From an uncultured Bacteroidales bacterium (GTDB taxonomy: Bacteria > Bacteroidota > Bacteroidia > Bacteroidales > UBA932), in NCBI GenBank assembly GCA_900316675.1, contig ONDR01000015.1, forward strand, positions 1-50,814: 50,814 nucleotides of DNA, written 5' to 3'. Below the pieces are notes generated by a model, which searched no databases, was not told the DNA's origin, and saw nothing but the letters and a program-made list of their open reading frames with translations. Of this stretch, positions 1 to 8,004 are shown in pieces (position 1 is the first letter of the stretch; each line of letters starts with the position of its first letter). The position numbers and the translations under genes are program-made.

Positions 1-3
1 GGT

Positions 4-39
4 GTGGAAGTAGCAGGAAAATTTTGTCGCTACTTCCAC
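4..39. repeat. 11-bp inverted repeat, dispersed GTGGAAGTAGC element
   Basis: GTGGAAGTAGC at 4-14 is matched by its perfect reverse complement at 29-39 with a 14-base loop, giving a stable stem-loop. A third direct copy of the same 11-mer sits at 87-97. The arrangement looks like an intergenic repeat family cut by the left edge of the window. It could also act as a transcript-end hairpin. No coding potential is credible here. Confidence 0.6.
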
Positions 40-100
40 GGGGCGTTTTCCAAGATCTTGATTTTCAACCAGTTGCAAAGCGGGGTGTGGAAGTAGCACA

Positions 101-290
101 GGGGTGCGAAGGGCTTGAGCAGCCAGAGGGTGATGTGCCCGGGAGCGTGAGTTTCACGGGCACTTTGCCCTCTGGTGTGAGGGGAAGCCCAAGCAATTAT
201 CACTGGGGTGCGAAGGGCTTGAGCAGCCAGAGGGTGATGTGCCCGGGAGCGTGAGTTTCACGGGCACTTTGCCCTCTGGCGTGAGGGGAA
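101..290. repeat. Two 86-bp direct repeats, each holding a long hairpin
   Basis: Positions 101-186 and 205-290 are identical apart from one T/C change (175/279) and are separated by 18 bases. Inside each copy, CCAGAGGG and TGCCCG are mirrored by CGGGCA and CCCTCTGG, so each unit folds into a two-step hairpin. The second copy ends only eight bases before the NUDIX stop codon, so it may serve as that gene's 3' end structure. Two copies with an 18-base gap are not a CRISPR array; a tandemly duplicated intergenic hairpin element fits better. Confidence 0.75.
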
Positions 291-297
291 AGCGAGA

Positions 298-918
298 TTA
301 AAGGTTGCGGAAGACTTCGGCGATGGAGGGGTAGGTGTTTTTAAGGAAGGGAAGGAAGGGAGGAAGGCTGGAACGGGCCACCCAAGCGGCCTTGGTAATG
401 TCCTCTTCTTTCTGAGGAACCAACTCAACAGGCTCGTTGTAGAGCATATCGTACCACCAAGTATGCTTAAGATGCCACATATTGTTGCGGAAGTAGCAAT
501 GATCCGTAATGCAGATTAGCTTACGGAGCTTAAGATTATCCACTCCCGTTTCTTCCTGAACCTCGCGCAGAGCCGTGGTGCGGATATCCTCTCCGGGCTC
601 CTGATGCCCCTTGGGAAGATCCCACAGGCCGTCACGACGGATAAGCAGATAGTCCCCGCGGCGGTTGGAAACCAGGCCGCCGGCGGCGTTAACCTCGCGG
701 AATTCAGAACAGAGCCTGCGGTAAATTTCTTCTTCCTGACGACCATCCGTAGGAATGTAGATACGGCTAAGTGTAGCAGAGGCCTCGAACATGCCCACAA
801 GGGCGTGTATGTCAATTTTTTCTCCAATGTGGAATTCTACGGAGTTGGGATCCGCAAGCTGAGCTTCATCATTCCTGCAGATTACAATACACCTCTTTTC
901 AAAATATATTTTGTGCAT
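298..918 (-). CDS. NUDIX hydrolase
   Basis: This 206-residue protein would cleave a nucleoside diphosphate linked to another group; the substrate cannot be read from sequence. The NUDIX box is intact at about residues 104-126: G104, then REVQEETG with the metal-binding glutamates. The preceding LWDLPKGH segment is also typical. The ATG at 918 is preferred over an in-frame ATG at 987: the longer form would start inside the neighbouring gene and upstream of a -7 box (TATATTTG, 950-943 on the minus strand). The first 75 residues do not match the NUDIX core and form an unassigned N-terminal part. The gene is divergent from the SRPBCC-like gene and ends beside the 86-bp hairpin repeats. Confidence 0.85.
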   Translation of the reverse strand: MHKIYFEKRCIVICRNDEAQLADPNSVEFHIGEKIDIHALVGMFEASATLSRIYIPTDGRQEEEIYRRLCSEFREVNAAGGLVSNRRGDYLLIRRDGLWDLPKGHQEPGEDIRTTALREVQEETGVDNLKLRKLICITDHCYFRNNMWHLKHTWWYDMLYNEPVELVPQKEEDITKAAWVARSSLPPFLPFLKNTYPSIAEVFRNL

Positions 919-940
919 CTTGCCGATTTTCGTACATTTG
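911..940 (+). promoter_or_regulatory. Bacteroidota-type promoter for the 968 gene
   Basis: TTG at 911-913, a 19-base spacer and TACATTTG at 933-940 match the Bacteroidota sigma factor consensus TTG-N19-TAnnTTTG exactly. Transcription would begin near 947, about 20 bases before the ATG at 968. A second -7 box for the NUDIX gene lies on the opposite strand at 950-943, so this 50-bp gap is a compact divergent promoter. Confidence 0.7.
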
Positions 941-967
941 TGCAAATATACATTGTTTTTTTGAGAT

Positions 968-1408
968 ATGGCAGAATTTGAGAGCAAACACGGAATAGTT
1001 TCAAAGGCCCCGTACGAGCTTTACATGGGATTTGTGGATATGAGAAACTTTGCCAACTTCCTTCCGGAAGACAAGAAGGAAGGAGTGACGGCAGATTATG
1101 ACAGCATACATGCTACAGTCCAGGGCTTCCCCATCGGCGTGAAGATAACCGAACGCCGCCCCTATTCCCTTATTTCCCTTGCTGACGACGGCGCTCCCTT
1201 CTCTTTTACTGCCGACATCTGCTTTGACGCCGCCGGCGGAGACCCCTACAAGACAGATTTCCACATCAAGGTGAACGCAGACCTCAACTTCATGATGAAG
1301 ATGCTTCTTGGCAGCAAGCTTAAAGATGCTCTTGACAAGGCCGTAGACTCCCTTGTCGATATGTCCAACGGCAAGTATCCGGAAGGTTTCCAGCCCCCGC
1401 AGCAGTAA
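968..1408 (+). CDS. SRPBCC/START-like small protein
   Basis: A 146-residue soluble protein with no signal peptide or membrane segment. Its pattern (early helix around YELYMGFVDMRNFANFLP, alternating strand-rich middle, long C-terminal helix NFMMKMLLGSKLKDALDKAVDS) resembles the helix-grip SRPBCC fold that binds hydrophobic ligands. No catalytic residues can be named and the function is unknown. The stop codon overlaps the next ATG (TAATG at 1406-1410), so it is translationally coupled to the RNA methyltransferase. A good promoter lies directly upstream. Confidence 0.6.
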   Translation: MAEFESKHGIVSKAPYELYMGFVDMRNFANFLPEDKKEGVTADYDSIHATVQGFPIGVKITERRPYSLISLADDGAPFSFTADICFDAAGGDPYKTDFHIKVNADLNFMMKMLLGSKLKDALDKAVDSLVDMSNGKYPEGFQPPQQ

Positions 1409-2724
1409 TGCAGGACAGCTTCAAAGACTTATTGATTGAATCTTTGGGTGCCGAAGCAGCATCCACGGCTCTTGATGCCCTGGAAGAAGCTCCGGCGGTA
1501 TCCGTTCGATATAACCAGGCAAAATACCAGGCGCCAGAAGGCGAAGCGGTTGCATGGAACGCCGACGGTCGCTTTCTGGCAGAGCGTCCGGTGTTTACGC
1601 TTGACCCGCTGCTCCATGCCGGAGCGTATTACGTGCAGGATTCTTCGGCCATGTTCGTAGGCCGGATCTTCCGCGAGATCCTGGCCCTGGCGCAGCCGGA
1701 AGGCCAATTGCGCGTCCTTGATCTTTGCGCGGCCCCAGGTGGCAAGACCACAGACCTTCTGTCCGCTCTGCGTGACTGCGGCACAGATTACTCCCTGGTA
1801 TCCAACGAGATTTCTTCCAGCAGAGTTACAGCCCTGTGCGACAATGTCGCACGCTGGGGAGAAGCACCCGTAGCCGTGACGTCCGCAGACCCTGCAGCCT
1901 TCGGTCACCTTGAGGGCTGGTTCGATATCATCGTCACGGACGTTCCCTGTAGCGGAGAAGGCATGTTCCGCAAGGATCCGGAAGCCCTAAGGCAGTGGTC
2001 CCTTGACAACGTAGCCCTTTGCCAGGCCCGCCAGAGGCGTATTCTGGCAGATGTTTGGCCCTCCCTGAAAGAAGGCGGCATACTGATCTACTCCACCTGC
2101 ACCTTCAACCATCTTGAGAACGACGACAACGTCAAGTGGATTGCCGCAGAGCTGGGTGCAGAAGTGCTGCCGCTGAATATGGAGTATTCCGGACCAATCC
2201 GCACGGAATGCGGCTGGTCCCTGGTGCCCGGCTTCGTCAAAGGAGAAGGCCAGTTTGTCGCAGCACTGCGAAAGACCGCAGCCACCGGCAGCATCCGCAT
2301 AAAAAAGAATGCCGTCAGGCCGGATGCAAAAAATGTCTGGCTGGACGCCGATGTAGCAATAATCCGCAAAGGAGAACTGCTTTGCGCCTTGCCGCAGGCC
2401 TTGATTGCCGATGCTCCCGTACTGGAGCGCCTGCACCCGCTAAGAAGCGGCATCGCAGTTGGAGAGGTCAAGGGAAAAGACTTTATTCCGCACGCAGACC
2501 TTGCTTTGGCAAGATGTTTGTCGCAAAATGCATTTGCCCGTTACGACGCATCGCTTGAAACGGCACTATCCTTCCTTAAAAAGGAAGCAATCATGGCCCC
2601 GGATGCGCCCAAAGGCATATTATTGATAACTTACAACGGCCTGCCGCTTGGTTTTGTAAAGAATCTTGGCAACCGTTGCAACAACCTTCTCCCCGCAGGA
2701 AGAAGAATTAGAATGGAGATATGA
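1408..2724 (+). CDS. RsmF-type rRNA (cytosine-C5)-methyltransferase
   Basis: A 438-residue SAM-dependent RNA methyltransferase of the NOL1/NOP2/Sun family. The SAM-binding loop DLCAAPGGKTTDLL is at about residues 105-118. The two family cysteines are present: PCSGEG (Cys181, product release) and STCTFN (Cys231, the nucleophile in this family). The last 150 residues correspond to the C-terminal RNA-binding extension of RsmF/YebU-like enzymes. The likely target is a cytosine of 16S rRNA, but the exact position cannot be told from sequence. It overlaps both neighbours by 1-4 bases (TAATG upstream, ATGA downstream), so 968-3659 is one tightly coupled operon. Confidence 0.88.
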   Translation: MQDSFKDLLIESLGAEAASTALDALEEAPAVSVRYNQAKYQAPEGEAVAWNADGRFLAERPVFTLDPLLHAGAYYVQDSSAMFVGRIFREILALAQPEGQLRVLDLCAAPGGKTTDLLSALRDCGTDYSLVSNEISSSRVTALCDNVARWGEAPVAVTSADPAAFGHLEGWFDIIVTDVPCSGEGMFRKDPEALRQWSLDNVALCQARQRRILADVWPSLKEGGILIYSTCTFNHLENDDNVKWIAAELGAEVLPLNMEYSGPIRTECGWSLVPGFVKGEGQFVAALRKTAATGSIRIKKNAVRPDAKNVWLDADVAIIRKGELLCALPQALIADAPVLERLHPLRSGIAVGEVKGKDFIPHADLALARCLSQNAFARYDASLETALSFLKKEAIMAPDAPKGILLITYNGLPLGFVKNLGNRCNNLLPAGRRIRMEI

Positions 2725-3659
2725 GAAAACTGATTACCATTGTCTGCGCCCTTGCTGTCGCATCTGTTTCGATGGCCACATATGCGCAGGATAAAGAGAG
2801 TCGCGAAAGCTACCAGGAAAAGTATAACCGCATGGTTACCAAGTCCGGCGCATCCGGCCTGGGTATTGAAACCCTTCTGGACAAGTGGCTGGCAGATTAT
2901 CCGGACGATTCCGACGCCCTTCTTGGCAAGTTCCTTTACTGGTATTCCAAGTCCCAGACATCAAAGGTGGTGCCCAAAGAGCAGAAGAAGTTCCTTGGAC
3001 AGGAGCCCGTTCTGTCCCTTGCCGACAGCCTTGGCAAGACGTCCTACTATTTTGAAGAGCTTTTCTTTGACGATGAGGTCTTTGGAAACGCCCTTAAGGC
3101 TGCAGACAAGATGATCCGCGTATATCCTGACCGCATAGATCTCAGATTTTACAAGATAGCAGCCCTTACCGGTTACGAGAAAGAAAAGCCGGAGCTGGCC
3201 CCCGCAGAGTTGCGCTCCCTTATTGACTTCAACGCATCCCAGCGCCCTACGTGGCAGCATCCGGAATTTGTAGTAGACGAGGACTTCTTCAATGCCGCCA
3301 TCCAGGAGTACTGCGTAACCTTCTTCCGTTACGCCACCCCAGCCGCGTACGAAGCCTTCCGCTCAATTGCCCAGCGCATGCTGGACTACTATCCGGACAA
3401 TACCATGTTCCTGAACGACATGGGTTCCTACTACTTCGTATACAAGAAGGACGACAAAACAGCCCTCAAATACTATAATAAGGTTCTTAAACTGAACAAG
3501 GAGGACAACACTGCCATCCGCAGCTGCATACTTCTGGCCCGCAACTCAAAGAATGTGAAGCTTGAAAAGAAGTATCTTGAGATGATGGCAAAATACGGCG
3601 AAGCCGAAACTGACCGTCAGTCCGCCCAGGTACGTCTGGAATTCCTGAACAAAAAATAG
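2721..3659 (+). CDS. Secreted TPR-repeat protein
   Basis: A 312-residue protein with a clear Sec signal peptide (basic start, hydrophobic core, likely cleavage after Ala22 before QDKES). The mature part is helical, and the stretch around residues 215-275 (YYPDNTMFLNDMGSYYF then TALKYYNKVLKLNKED) has the spacing of tetratricopeptide repeats, so it probably mediates protein contacts in the periplasm. No enzyme motif is visible and the specific role is unknown. The ATG overlaps the methyltransferase stop (ATGA), placing it last in that operon. Confidence 0.7.
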   Translation: MRKLITIVCALAVASVSMATYAQDKESRESYQEKYNRMVTKSGASGLGIETLLDKWLADYPDDSDALLGKFLYWYSKSQTSKVVPKEQKKFLGQEPVLSLADSLGKTSYYFEELFFDDEVFGNALKAADKMIRVYPDRIDLRFYKIAALTGYEKEKPELAPAELRSLIDFNASQRPTWQHPEFVVDEDFFNAAIQEYCVTFFRYATPAAYEAFRSIAQRMLDYYPDNTMFLNDMGSYYFVYKKDDKTALKYYNKVLKLNKEDNTAIRSCILLARNSKNVKLEKKYLEMMAKYGEAETDRQSAQVRLEFLNKK

Positions 3660-3700
3660 TCGGCCTGAAACAAATACGGGTTTTTACCGTATAATATAAT

Positions 3701-4750
3701 ATGAAACTATCACAATTCAACTTCAATCTCCCCCTTGACAGGATTGCATCCGAGCCTACAAGATGGCGCGATGAATGCCGCCTGATGGTGCTTCATAAAG
3801 ACACCGGAGAAATAGAGCACAAGATATTCAAGGACATCATAGATTACTTCGGCAAAGGTGATACCTTCGTTCTGAACGACACCAAGGTTTTCCCCGCCAG
3901 ACTGTACGGTAAAAAGGAAAAGACCGGCGCTGACATAGAGGTCTTCCTGCTTCGCGAGCTTGCCCGTGAGCAGCGTCTGTGGGACGTTGTTGTTGACCCG
4001 GCACGTAAAATCCGTATAGGCAACAAACTCTACTTCGGAGAAGACGAGAGCCTGGTTGCAGAAGTTATCGACAACACCACTTCACGCGGCCGTACCCTCA
4101 GGTTCCTGTACGACGGTCCGTACGACGAGTTCAAGCAGGCACTCTACGCCCTTGGCGAGACTCCTATCCTGAAGTTTGTCAAAGAGAAGCCCACCGAAGA
4201 GGACAAGGAGAACTTCCAGACCATCTTTGCTAAGCACGAGGGCGCAGTTTCCGCTCCCGCAGCAGGTCTGCACTTCAGCCGTGAGCTCTTCAACAGGATG
4301 ATCCTGAAAGACATCAACAAGACCTTCCTTACCATGCACATGGGACTCGGTCACTTCCGCAAAGTGGACGTTGAGGACCTTTCAAAGCACAAAATGGACT
4401 CTGAAAGACTCATCATCACCCAGGAAACCGCAGACCTCATCAACAAGACAAAGGCAGAAGGCCACAAGGTACTGGCTGTAGGCGCTACCGTAATCCGCGG
4501 TCTTGAGACCTACGTTACTACCAACGACGAGGTTAAACCCTTCGACGGCTGGACAAACAAGTTCATCTTCCCTCCCTACCGTTTCAGCATTCCCTCTGCC
4601 ATCGTGTCCAACTTCCACCTGCCTTGCTCTACCATGCTGATGTCAGTAGCTGCATTCGGTGGTTATGAGAAAGTCATGAAGGCTTACGAAGAGGCCCTGA
4701 AAGAAGGTTACAGGTTCGGTCCTTACGGCGATGCAATGCTAATTGTTTAG
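3701..4750 (+). CDS. queA: S-adenosylmethionine:tRNA ribosyltransferase-isomerase
   Basis: QueA transfers and isomerises the ribosyl moiety of SAM onto preQ1 in tRNA to make epoxyqueuosine. The 349-residue length is right for the family. Conserved blocks are present in order: LPxxxIASEPT near the N-terminus, [51 protein letters not shown] and the C-terminal [17 protein letters not shown]. Tgt, which acts one step earlier in the same pathway, is encoded at 37448-38590, so the queuosine branch is represented twice in the window. A strong terminator follows at 4803. Confidence 0.96.
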   Translation: MKLSQFNFNLPLDRIASEPTRWRDECRLMVLHKDTGEIEHKIFKDIIDYFGKGDTFVLNDTKVFPARLYGKKEKTGADIEVFLLRELAREQRLWDVVVDPARKIRIGNKLYFGEDESLVAEVIDNTTSRGRTLRFLYDGPYDEFKQALYALGETPILKFVKEKPTEEDKENFQTIFAKHEGAVSAPAAGLHFSRELFNRMILKDINKTFLTMHMGLGHFRKVDVEDLSKHKMDSERLIITQETADLINKTKAEGHKVLAVGATVIRGLETYVTTNDEVKPFDGWTNKFIFPPYRFSIPSAIVSNFHLPCSTMLMSVAAFGGYEKVMKAYEEALKEGYRFGPYGDAMLIV

Positions 4751-4768
4751 TTGCATTATCCTTCCAAA

Positions 4769-4805
4769 GTTAAACTTTGTGAAAATAAAGTAAAGATTTA
4801 TGAAA
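4769..4805 (+). promoter_or_regulatory. Tandem 16-bp motif pair between queA and dprA
   Basis: GTTAAACTTTGTGAAA (4769-4784) and GTAAAGATTTATGAAA (4790-4805) are two copies of one pattern with starts 21 bases apart. The same pattern recurs at 40498-40535 (starts 22 bases apart), with an inverted copy at 40430-40445, upstream of ssb. The 14-mer TAAAGTAAAGATTT is identical at 4786-4799 and 40494-40507. Two-turn spacing suggests a dimeric or cooperative DNA-binding protein. The regulator is not identifiable. Confidence 0.45.
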
Positions 4806-4837
4806 ATGCGGCTGAGCGGAGCCGCATTTTCTTTTTT
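4803..4837 (+). terminator. Rho-independent terminator after queA
   Basis: AAAATGCGGCT (4803-4813) pairs perfectly with AGCCGCATTTT (4820-4830) across a six-base loop and is followed by CTTTTTT. It separates queA from dprA and overlaps the downstream copy of the tandem motif by three bases. Confidence 0.9.
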
Positions 4838-4862
4838 AGCATATCCGGTCATGCTAAATTGC
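4837..4862 (+). promoter_or_regulatory. Probable dprA promoter with small palindrome
   Basis: TAGCAT (4837-4842) and ATGCTA (4851-4856) form a palindrome with an eight-base centre. Its right arm overlaps TAAATTGC (4855-4862), a -7 box variant that also occurs upstream of exbB (7915-7922). The position 22 bases upstream of the box reads TTT rather than TTG. The palindrome is a candidate operator. Confidence 0.4.
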
Positions 4863-4876
4863 AGGAAAAAAGAAGC

Positions 4877-6028
4877 ATGATGGATAATGAGACTATCGCC
4901 TGCTGCCAGCTTAGCAGGGTGTTCGGATACAATCCGACCGCAGGAAGAAAGCTGATCGAAGCCGTAGGCTCGGCGCTGGATGTTTTTCGGTTGAAGCAGA
5001 ATGACCTTCAACAGCTGCTGGGGGTCAGTCCGCCACAGGGGCTGGACAGGCAGGGCTTTGAGGCATCGAAAAAAGAACTTGAAGACCTGTCCCGCAAAGG
5101 ATGCACCTACCTTGGAATAACGTCAGAGGTCTATCCTGAGCTACTGAAAGAATGCGACGATCCGCCCATCGGCCTGTACATGAAATGCAGCAGCCCGCCG
5201 GAAGAAGTCTTCAGGGAGAGGCCGACGGTTGCAGTTGTCGGCACAAGGGACTTAAGCCACTACGGCCTGGAATGGACAAGAAAGATAACTGCTGCGCTAT
5301 GCTCTACCAAAAACACTCCGGTAATAGTCAGCGGACTGGCACTGGGGGCTGATATCACCGCCCATAAAACAGCCCTGGAATGCGGTGCGTCCACAATTGC
5401 CGTAATGGCTACGGGCATCGACGACGTTTATCCGCGAATGCATGGCTACGATGCAGACAGTATTGCCGCCGCACCGGGAAGCGCCCTGATCTCTGATTAC
5501 CCACCCGGAACAGGACCGGTTGCCAACAACTTCCTTCGGCGTAACAGGATAATTGCCGGACTAAGCCAGGCCACCATACTTACCGAGTCGCGCGTGAAGG
5601 GTGGCGGAATGATGACCGCCAACCTAGCCTGGACCTACAACAGGGACGTCTTCGTCCTGCCGGGCAAGATAGACGACCTCCGCTCCGGGGGCTGCAACAA
5701 GCTGATAGCAGAAAAGAAGGCGGAAATCATATTGACGCCGGAAGATATGATGATAAAAATGGGCCTGATAGGCCCACGGCGCAAAGGGCTGATGGTTCCG
5801 GACCCGGAAAAGATTTATTCGGGCTCGATGCCTCCGGATCAGGTGGCCTTACTGTCCGCCATCTTCAAACTGATTCGTATTAACCGCGGCATCTCCAAAC
5901 AGGATCTGTGCAGGGCCAGCGGAATGAGCATCGGGGAAATCAACAGTTACACTTCGCTGATGGAAGCCGACGGCCTGATTTACACCGACCTTCTTGGTAA
6001 TTGCTCAGTTCGGGACAAACTTGAGTAA
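4877..6028 (+). CDS. dprA: DNA-processing protein DprA
   Basis: DprA binds incoming single-stranded DNA and loads RecA during natural transformation. The Rossmann-like core is complete: VAVVGTRDLSHYG, then VSGLALGADITAHKTALE, GIDDVYP, FLRRNRIIAGLS and the GGGMMTANLAW / DVFVLPGKIDDLRSGGCN stretch. An N-terminal helical part precedes it and a winged-helix-like C-terminal domain (residues about 320-380, SKQDLCRASGMSIGEINSY) follows. I use the ATG at 4877 (383 aa; 4880 is equally possible): the open frame reaches back to 4751, but that stretch would translate the queA terminator. SSB, its usual partner on ssDNA, is encoded at 40626 and shares an upstream motif with this gene. Confidence 0.93.
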   Translation: MMDNETIACCQLSRVFGYNPTAGRKLIEAVGSALDVFRLKQNDLQQLLGVSPPQGLDRQGFEASKKELEDLSRKGCTYLGITSEVYPELLKECDDPPIGLYMKCSSPPEEVFRERPTVAVVGTRDLSHYGLEWTRKITAALCSTKNTPVIVSGLALGADITAHKTALECGASTIAVMATGIDDVYPRMHGYDADSIAAAPGSALISDYPPGTGPVANNFLRRNRIIAGLSQATILTESRVKGGGMMTANLAWTYNRDVFVLPGKIDDLRSGGCNKLIAEKKAEIILTPEDMMIKMGLIGPRRKGLMVPDPEKIYSGSMPPDQVALLSAIFKLIRINRGISKQDLCRASGMSIGEINSYTSLMEADGLIYTDLLGNCSVRDKLE

Positions 6029-6035
6029 TTTTTAT

Positions 6036-6043
6036 TATCTTTG
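6036..6043 (+). promoter_or_regulatory. -7 box (TATCTTTG) for tatD
   Basis: TATCTTTG at 6036-6043 matches TAnnTTTG and lies 20 bases before the tatD ATG, just past the dprA stop. No TTG is found at the matching -33 position, so this is a half-supported promoter. Confidence 0.45.
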
Positions 6044-6062
6044 CAAAGATATACCTATAAGA

Positions 6063-6839
6063 ATGCCCGCAAGATTCATCGACACTCATGCCCATCTGGG
6101 CGACGATGCTTTTGCAAATGACGCTGACGCAGTCATTGCAAAGGCCCTGGAGGCGGGCGTAGAAAAGATTATCCACCCGGATGTAGACAGCACTGAACGT
6201 GATGCAGGCCTGGCACTTTGCAAAAAGTACCCGGGCATAATGTACCACATGATAGGCCTGTACCCTGGTTCAGTCACCAAGGACTGGAAAAAGGAAATGG
6301 AACTGGCCGAGGCCGCAATAGGGCCGGACACCGTCGCTCTTGGCGAGATTGGCCTGGACTATCACTGGAGCACGGAATTCGCCGCAGAGCAGAAAGAGGC
6401 CTTCAAATACCAGCTGGCCCTTGCCGCCAGGCTGGATTTACCCGTAAATATCCATCTTAGGGACGCCACGGATGACTTCTTTGCCATCCTGGAAGAATGC
6501 CGCCACCTGCCGCTTCGCGGCAACGTTCATGCCTTCAGCGGCAGCTACGAGACCTTCGCCCGCCTGCAGAAATACGGCCCGTGGAAGGTCGGCATCGGCG
6601 GAGTAGTCACCTACAAGAATGCAAAGGTGGCCTCAGCGGTGAAGGATATTCCACTGGAAAGCATCGTACTGGAAACAGATTCCCCCTACCTGCCGCCCGT
6701 ACCGCACCGAGGCCAGAGGAACGATCCAACCATGATTCCCATAGTGGCAGCAAAGATTGCAGAAATTAAAGGAATTGATATAGAGGAGGTTGCACAAACT
6801 ACAACCGCCGCAGCTAAAGAACTGTTCACAAGACTATGA
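6063..6839 (+). CDS. tatD: TatD-family metal-dependent DNase
   Basis: A 258-residue TIM-barrel metallohydrolase. The metal ligands are all recognisable: FIDTHAHL at residues 5-12, GEIGLDYHW (Glu), NIHLRDA (His), NVHAFSGS (His) and ETDSPYLPP (Asp). Family members act as 3'-5' deoxyribonucleases or related hydrolases in the cytoplasm. The ATG at 6063 is chosen because the longer open frame (from 5994) overlaps dprA and would translate the -7 box. Its stop overlaps the asparaginase ATG (ATGA, 6836-6839), so the two are translated together. Confidence 0.93.
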   Translation: MPARFIDTHAHLGDDAFANDADAVIAKALEAGVEKIIHPDVDSTERDAGLALCKKYPGIMYHMIGLYPGSVTKDWKKEMELAEAAIGPDTVALGEIGLDYHWSTEFAAEQKEAFKYQLALAARLDLPVNIHLRDATDDFFAILEECRHLPLRGNVHAFSGSYETFARLQKYGPWKVGIGGVVTYKNAKVASAVKDIPLESIVLETDSPYLPPVPHRGQRNDPTMIPIVAAKIAEIKGIDIEEVAQTTTAAAKELFTRL

Positions 6840-7882
6840 GCCAGAACAAGAAAGCCGCCCTGCTGCTGATATACACGGGCGGAACAATCGGAATGAAGAA
6901 AGACCTGCAGGACGGCACGCTGAAGCCCTTCGACTTCAGCCAGATAGCGCAGCAGGTACCGGAAATCGGCCAGTTTGCCGTAGACATCCACACCCACACC
7001 TTCGATCCGCTGATAGATTCGTCGGACGTAGAACCGTCCATGTGGCAGAAACTGGCCACCCTGATCAGGGACAGCTACGATCAGTACGACGGCTTCATAG
7101 TACTGCATGGAACGGACACCATGGCTTATTCCGCGTCCGCGCTCAGCTTCATGCTGGGCAACCTGGGCAAGCCGGTAATCTTTACCGGAAGCCAGTTGCC
7201 TGTAGGCGTTCCCCGCACTGACGGTAAGGAGAACCTTATTTCCGCAGTAGAGATTGCATCTGCAAAGGACGAGGCCGGCAGGCCGATGGTGCCGGAAGTC
7301 TGCGTCTACTTCAATTCCCTGCTTATGAGGGGAAACCGCAGCGTAAAGGTCAATTCAGAGGAATTCAGCGCCTTCCGCAGCCCCAACTATCCTCCCCTTG
7401 CACAGGCAGGCATTACGATTAAATATAACAGGGAGTACATAATGAAGGCTCCTTCCGCCGGAACGTCGCTGGACGTAGCCACAAGCCTGGATACAAGGGT
7501 TTCAATTCTTAAGTTGCATCCCGGTATCACGCGTGAAGTTGTGCGTCACATCCTTTGCGGAAAGGAGTCAAGGGCCGTTATAATAGAGACTTACGGCGCC
7601 GGAAACGCCCCTACAAAAGAGTGGTTTACTGATATCGTGGCAGAAGCTGCTGCATCCGGGAAAATACTCGTAAACGTAACACAATGCCTTTCAGGCAGCG
7701 TTGACATGAGTATTTATGCCACCGGAAAGGCACTTCAGAAGGCCGGAGTGATAAACGGCTACGATTCCACAACAGAAAGTTGTCTTGCTAAATTATTTTA
7801 CCTGATGGGCAAGACCGCTGACAATGAATTGGTTAAGGTTCTAATGGGTAATAATCTGAAAGGAGAAATAAGTATATTTTAA
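6836..7882 (+). CDS. ansA: Type I L-asparaginase
   Basis: A 348-residue cytoplasmic asparaginase converting L-asparagine to aspartate and ammonia. Both threonine active-site segments are present: LIYTGGTIGMKK (Thr14 region) and VLHGTDTMAYSASAL (Thr93-Asp94). No signal peptide is present, which fits the type I class. It overlaps tatD by four bases. The next gene is 122 bases downstream behind its own promoter. Confidence 0.93.
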   Translation: MSQNKKAALLLIYTGGTIGMKKDLQDGTLKPFDFSQIAQQVPEIGQFAVDIHTHTFDPLIDSSDVEPSMWQKLATLIRDSYDQYDGFIVLHGTDTMAYSASALSFMLGNLGKPVIFTGSQLPVGVPRTDGKENLISAVEIASAKDEAGRPMVPEVCVYFNSLLMRGNRSVKVNSEEFSAFRSPNYPPLAQAGITIKYNREYIMKAPSAGTSLDVATSLDTRVSILKLHPGITREVVRHILCGKESRAVIIETYGAGNAPTKEWFTDIVAEAAASGKILVNVTQCLSGSVDMSIYATGKALQKAGVINGYDSTTESCLAKLFYLMGKTADNELVKVLMGNNLKGEISIF

Positions 7883-7892
7883 GCCCAAAGCT

Positions 7893-7922
7893 TTGCTTAT
7901 TCGGTTTTTTTGACTAAATTGC
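7893..7922 (+). promoter_or_regulatory. Promoter of the exbB operon
   Basis: TTG at 7893-7895, a 19-base spacer and TAAATTGC at 7915-7922 fit the Bacteroidota promoter apart from one base in the -7 box. Transcription from about 7929 would leave a leader of roughly 75 A+T-rich bases before the exbB ATG at 8005. Confidence 0.55.
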
Positions 7923-8004
7923 ACCGAATTTTATGAACCTACCTACAAAGGCAAATATTATTAACTTAATACAATTATTTATTTCAAAACAATCAAAAAC
8001 AATT

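Noticed and set aside
101..290. Possible CRISPR array
   Set aside because: Only two 86-bp units with an 18-base gap, internal long hairpins and no cas genes; it is a tandem duplication.
3675..3695. Small stem near TACGG/CCGTA upstream of queA as preQ1 riboswitch
   Set aside because: The stem is five bp with no preQ1 pseudoknot features; the 41-base gap is too short for a convincing aptamer.
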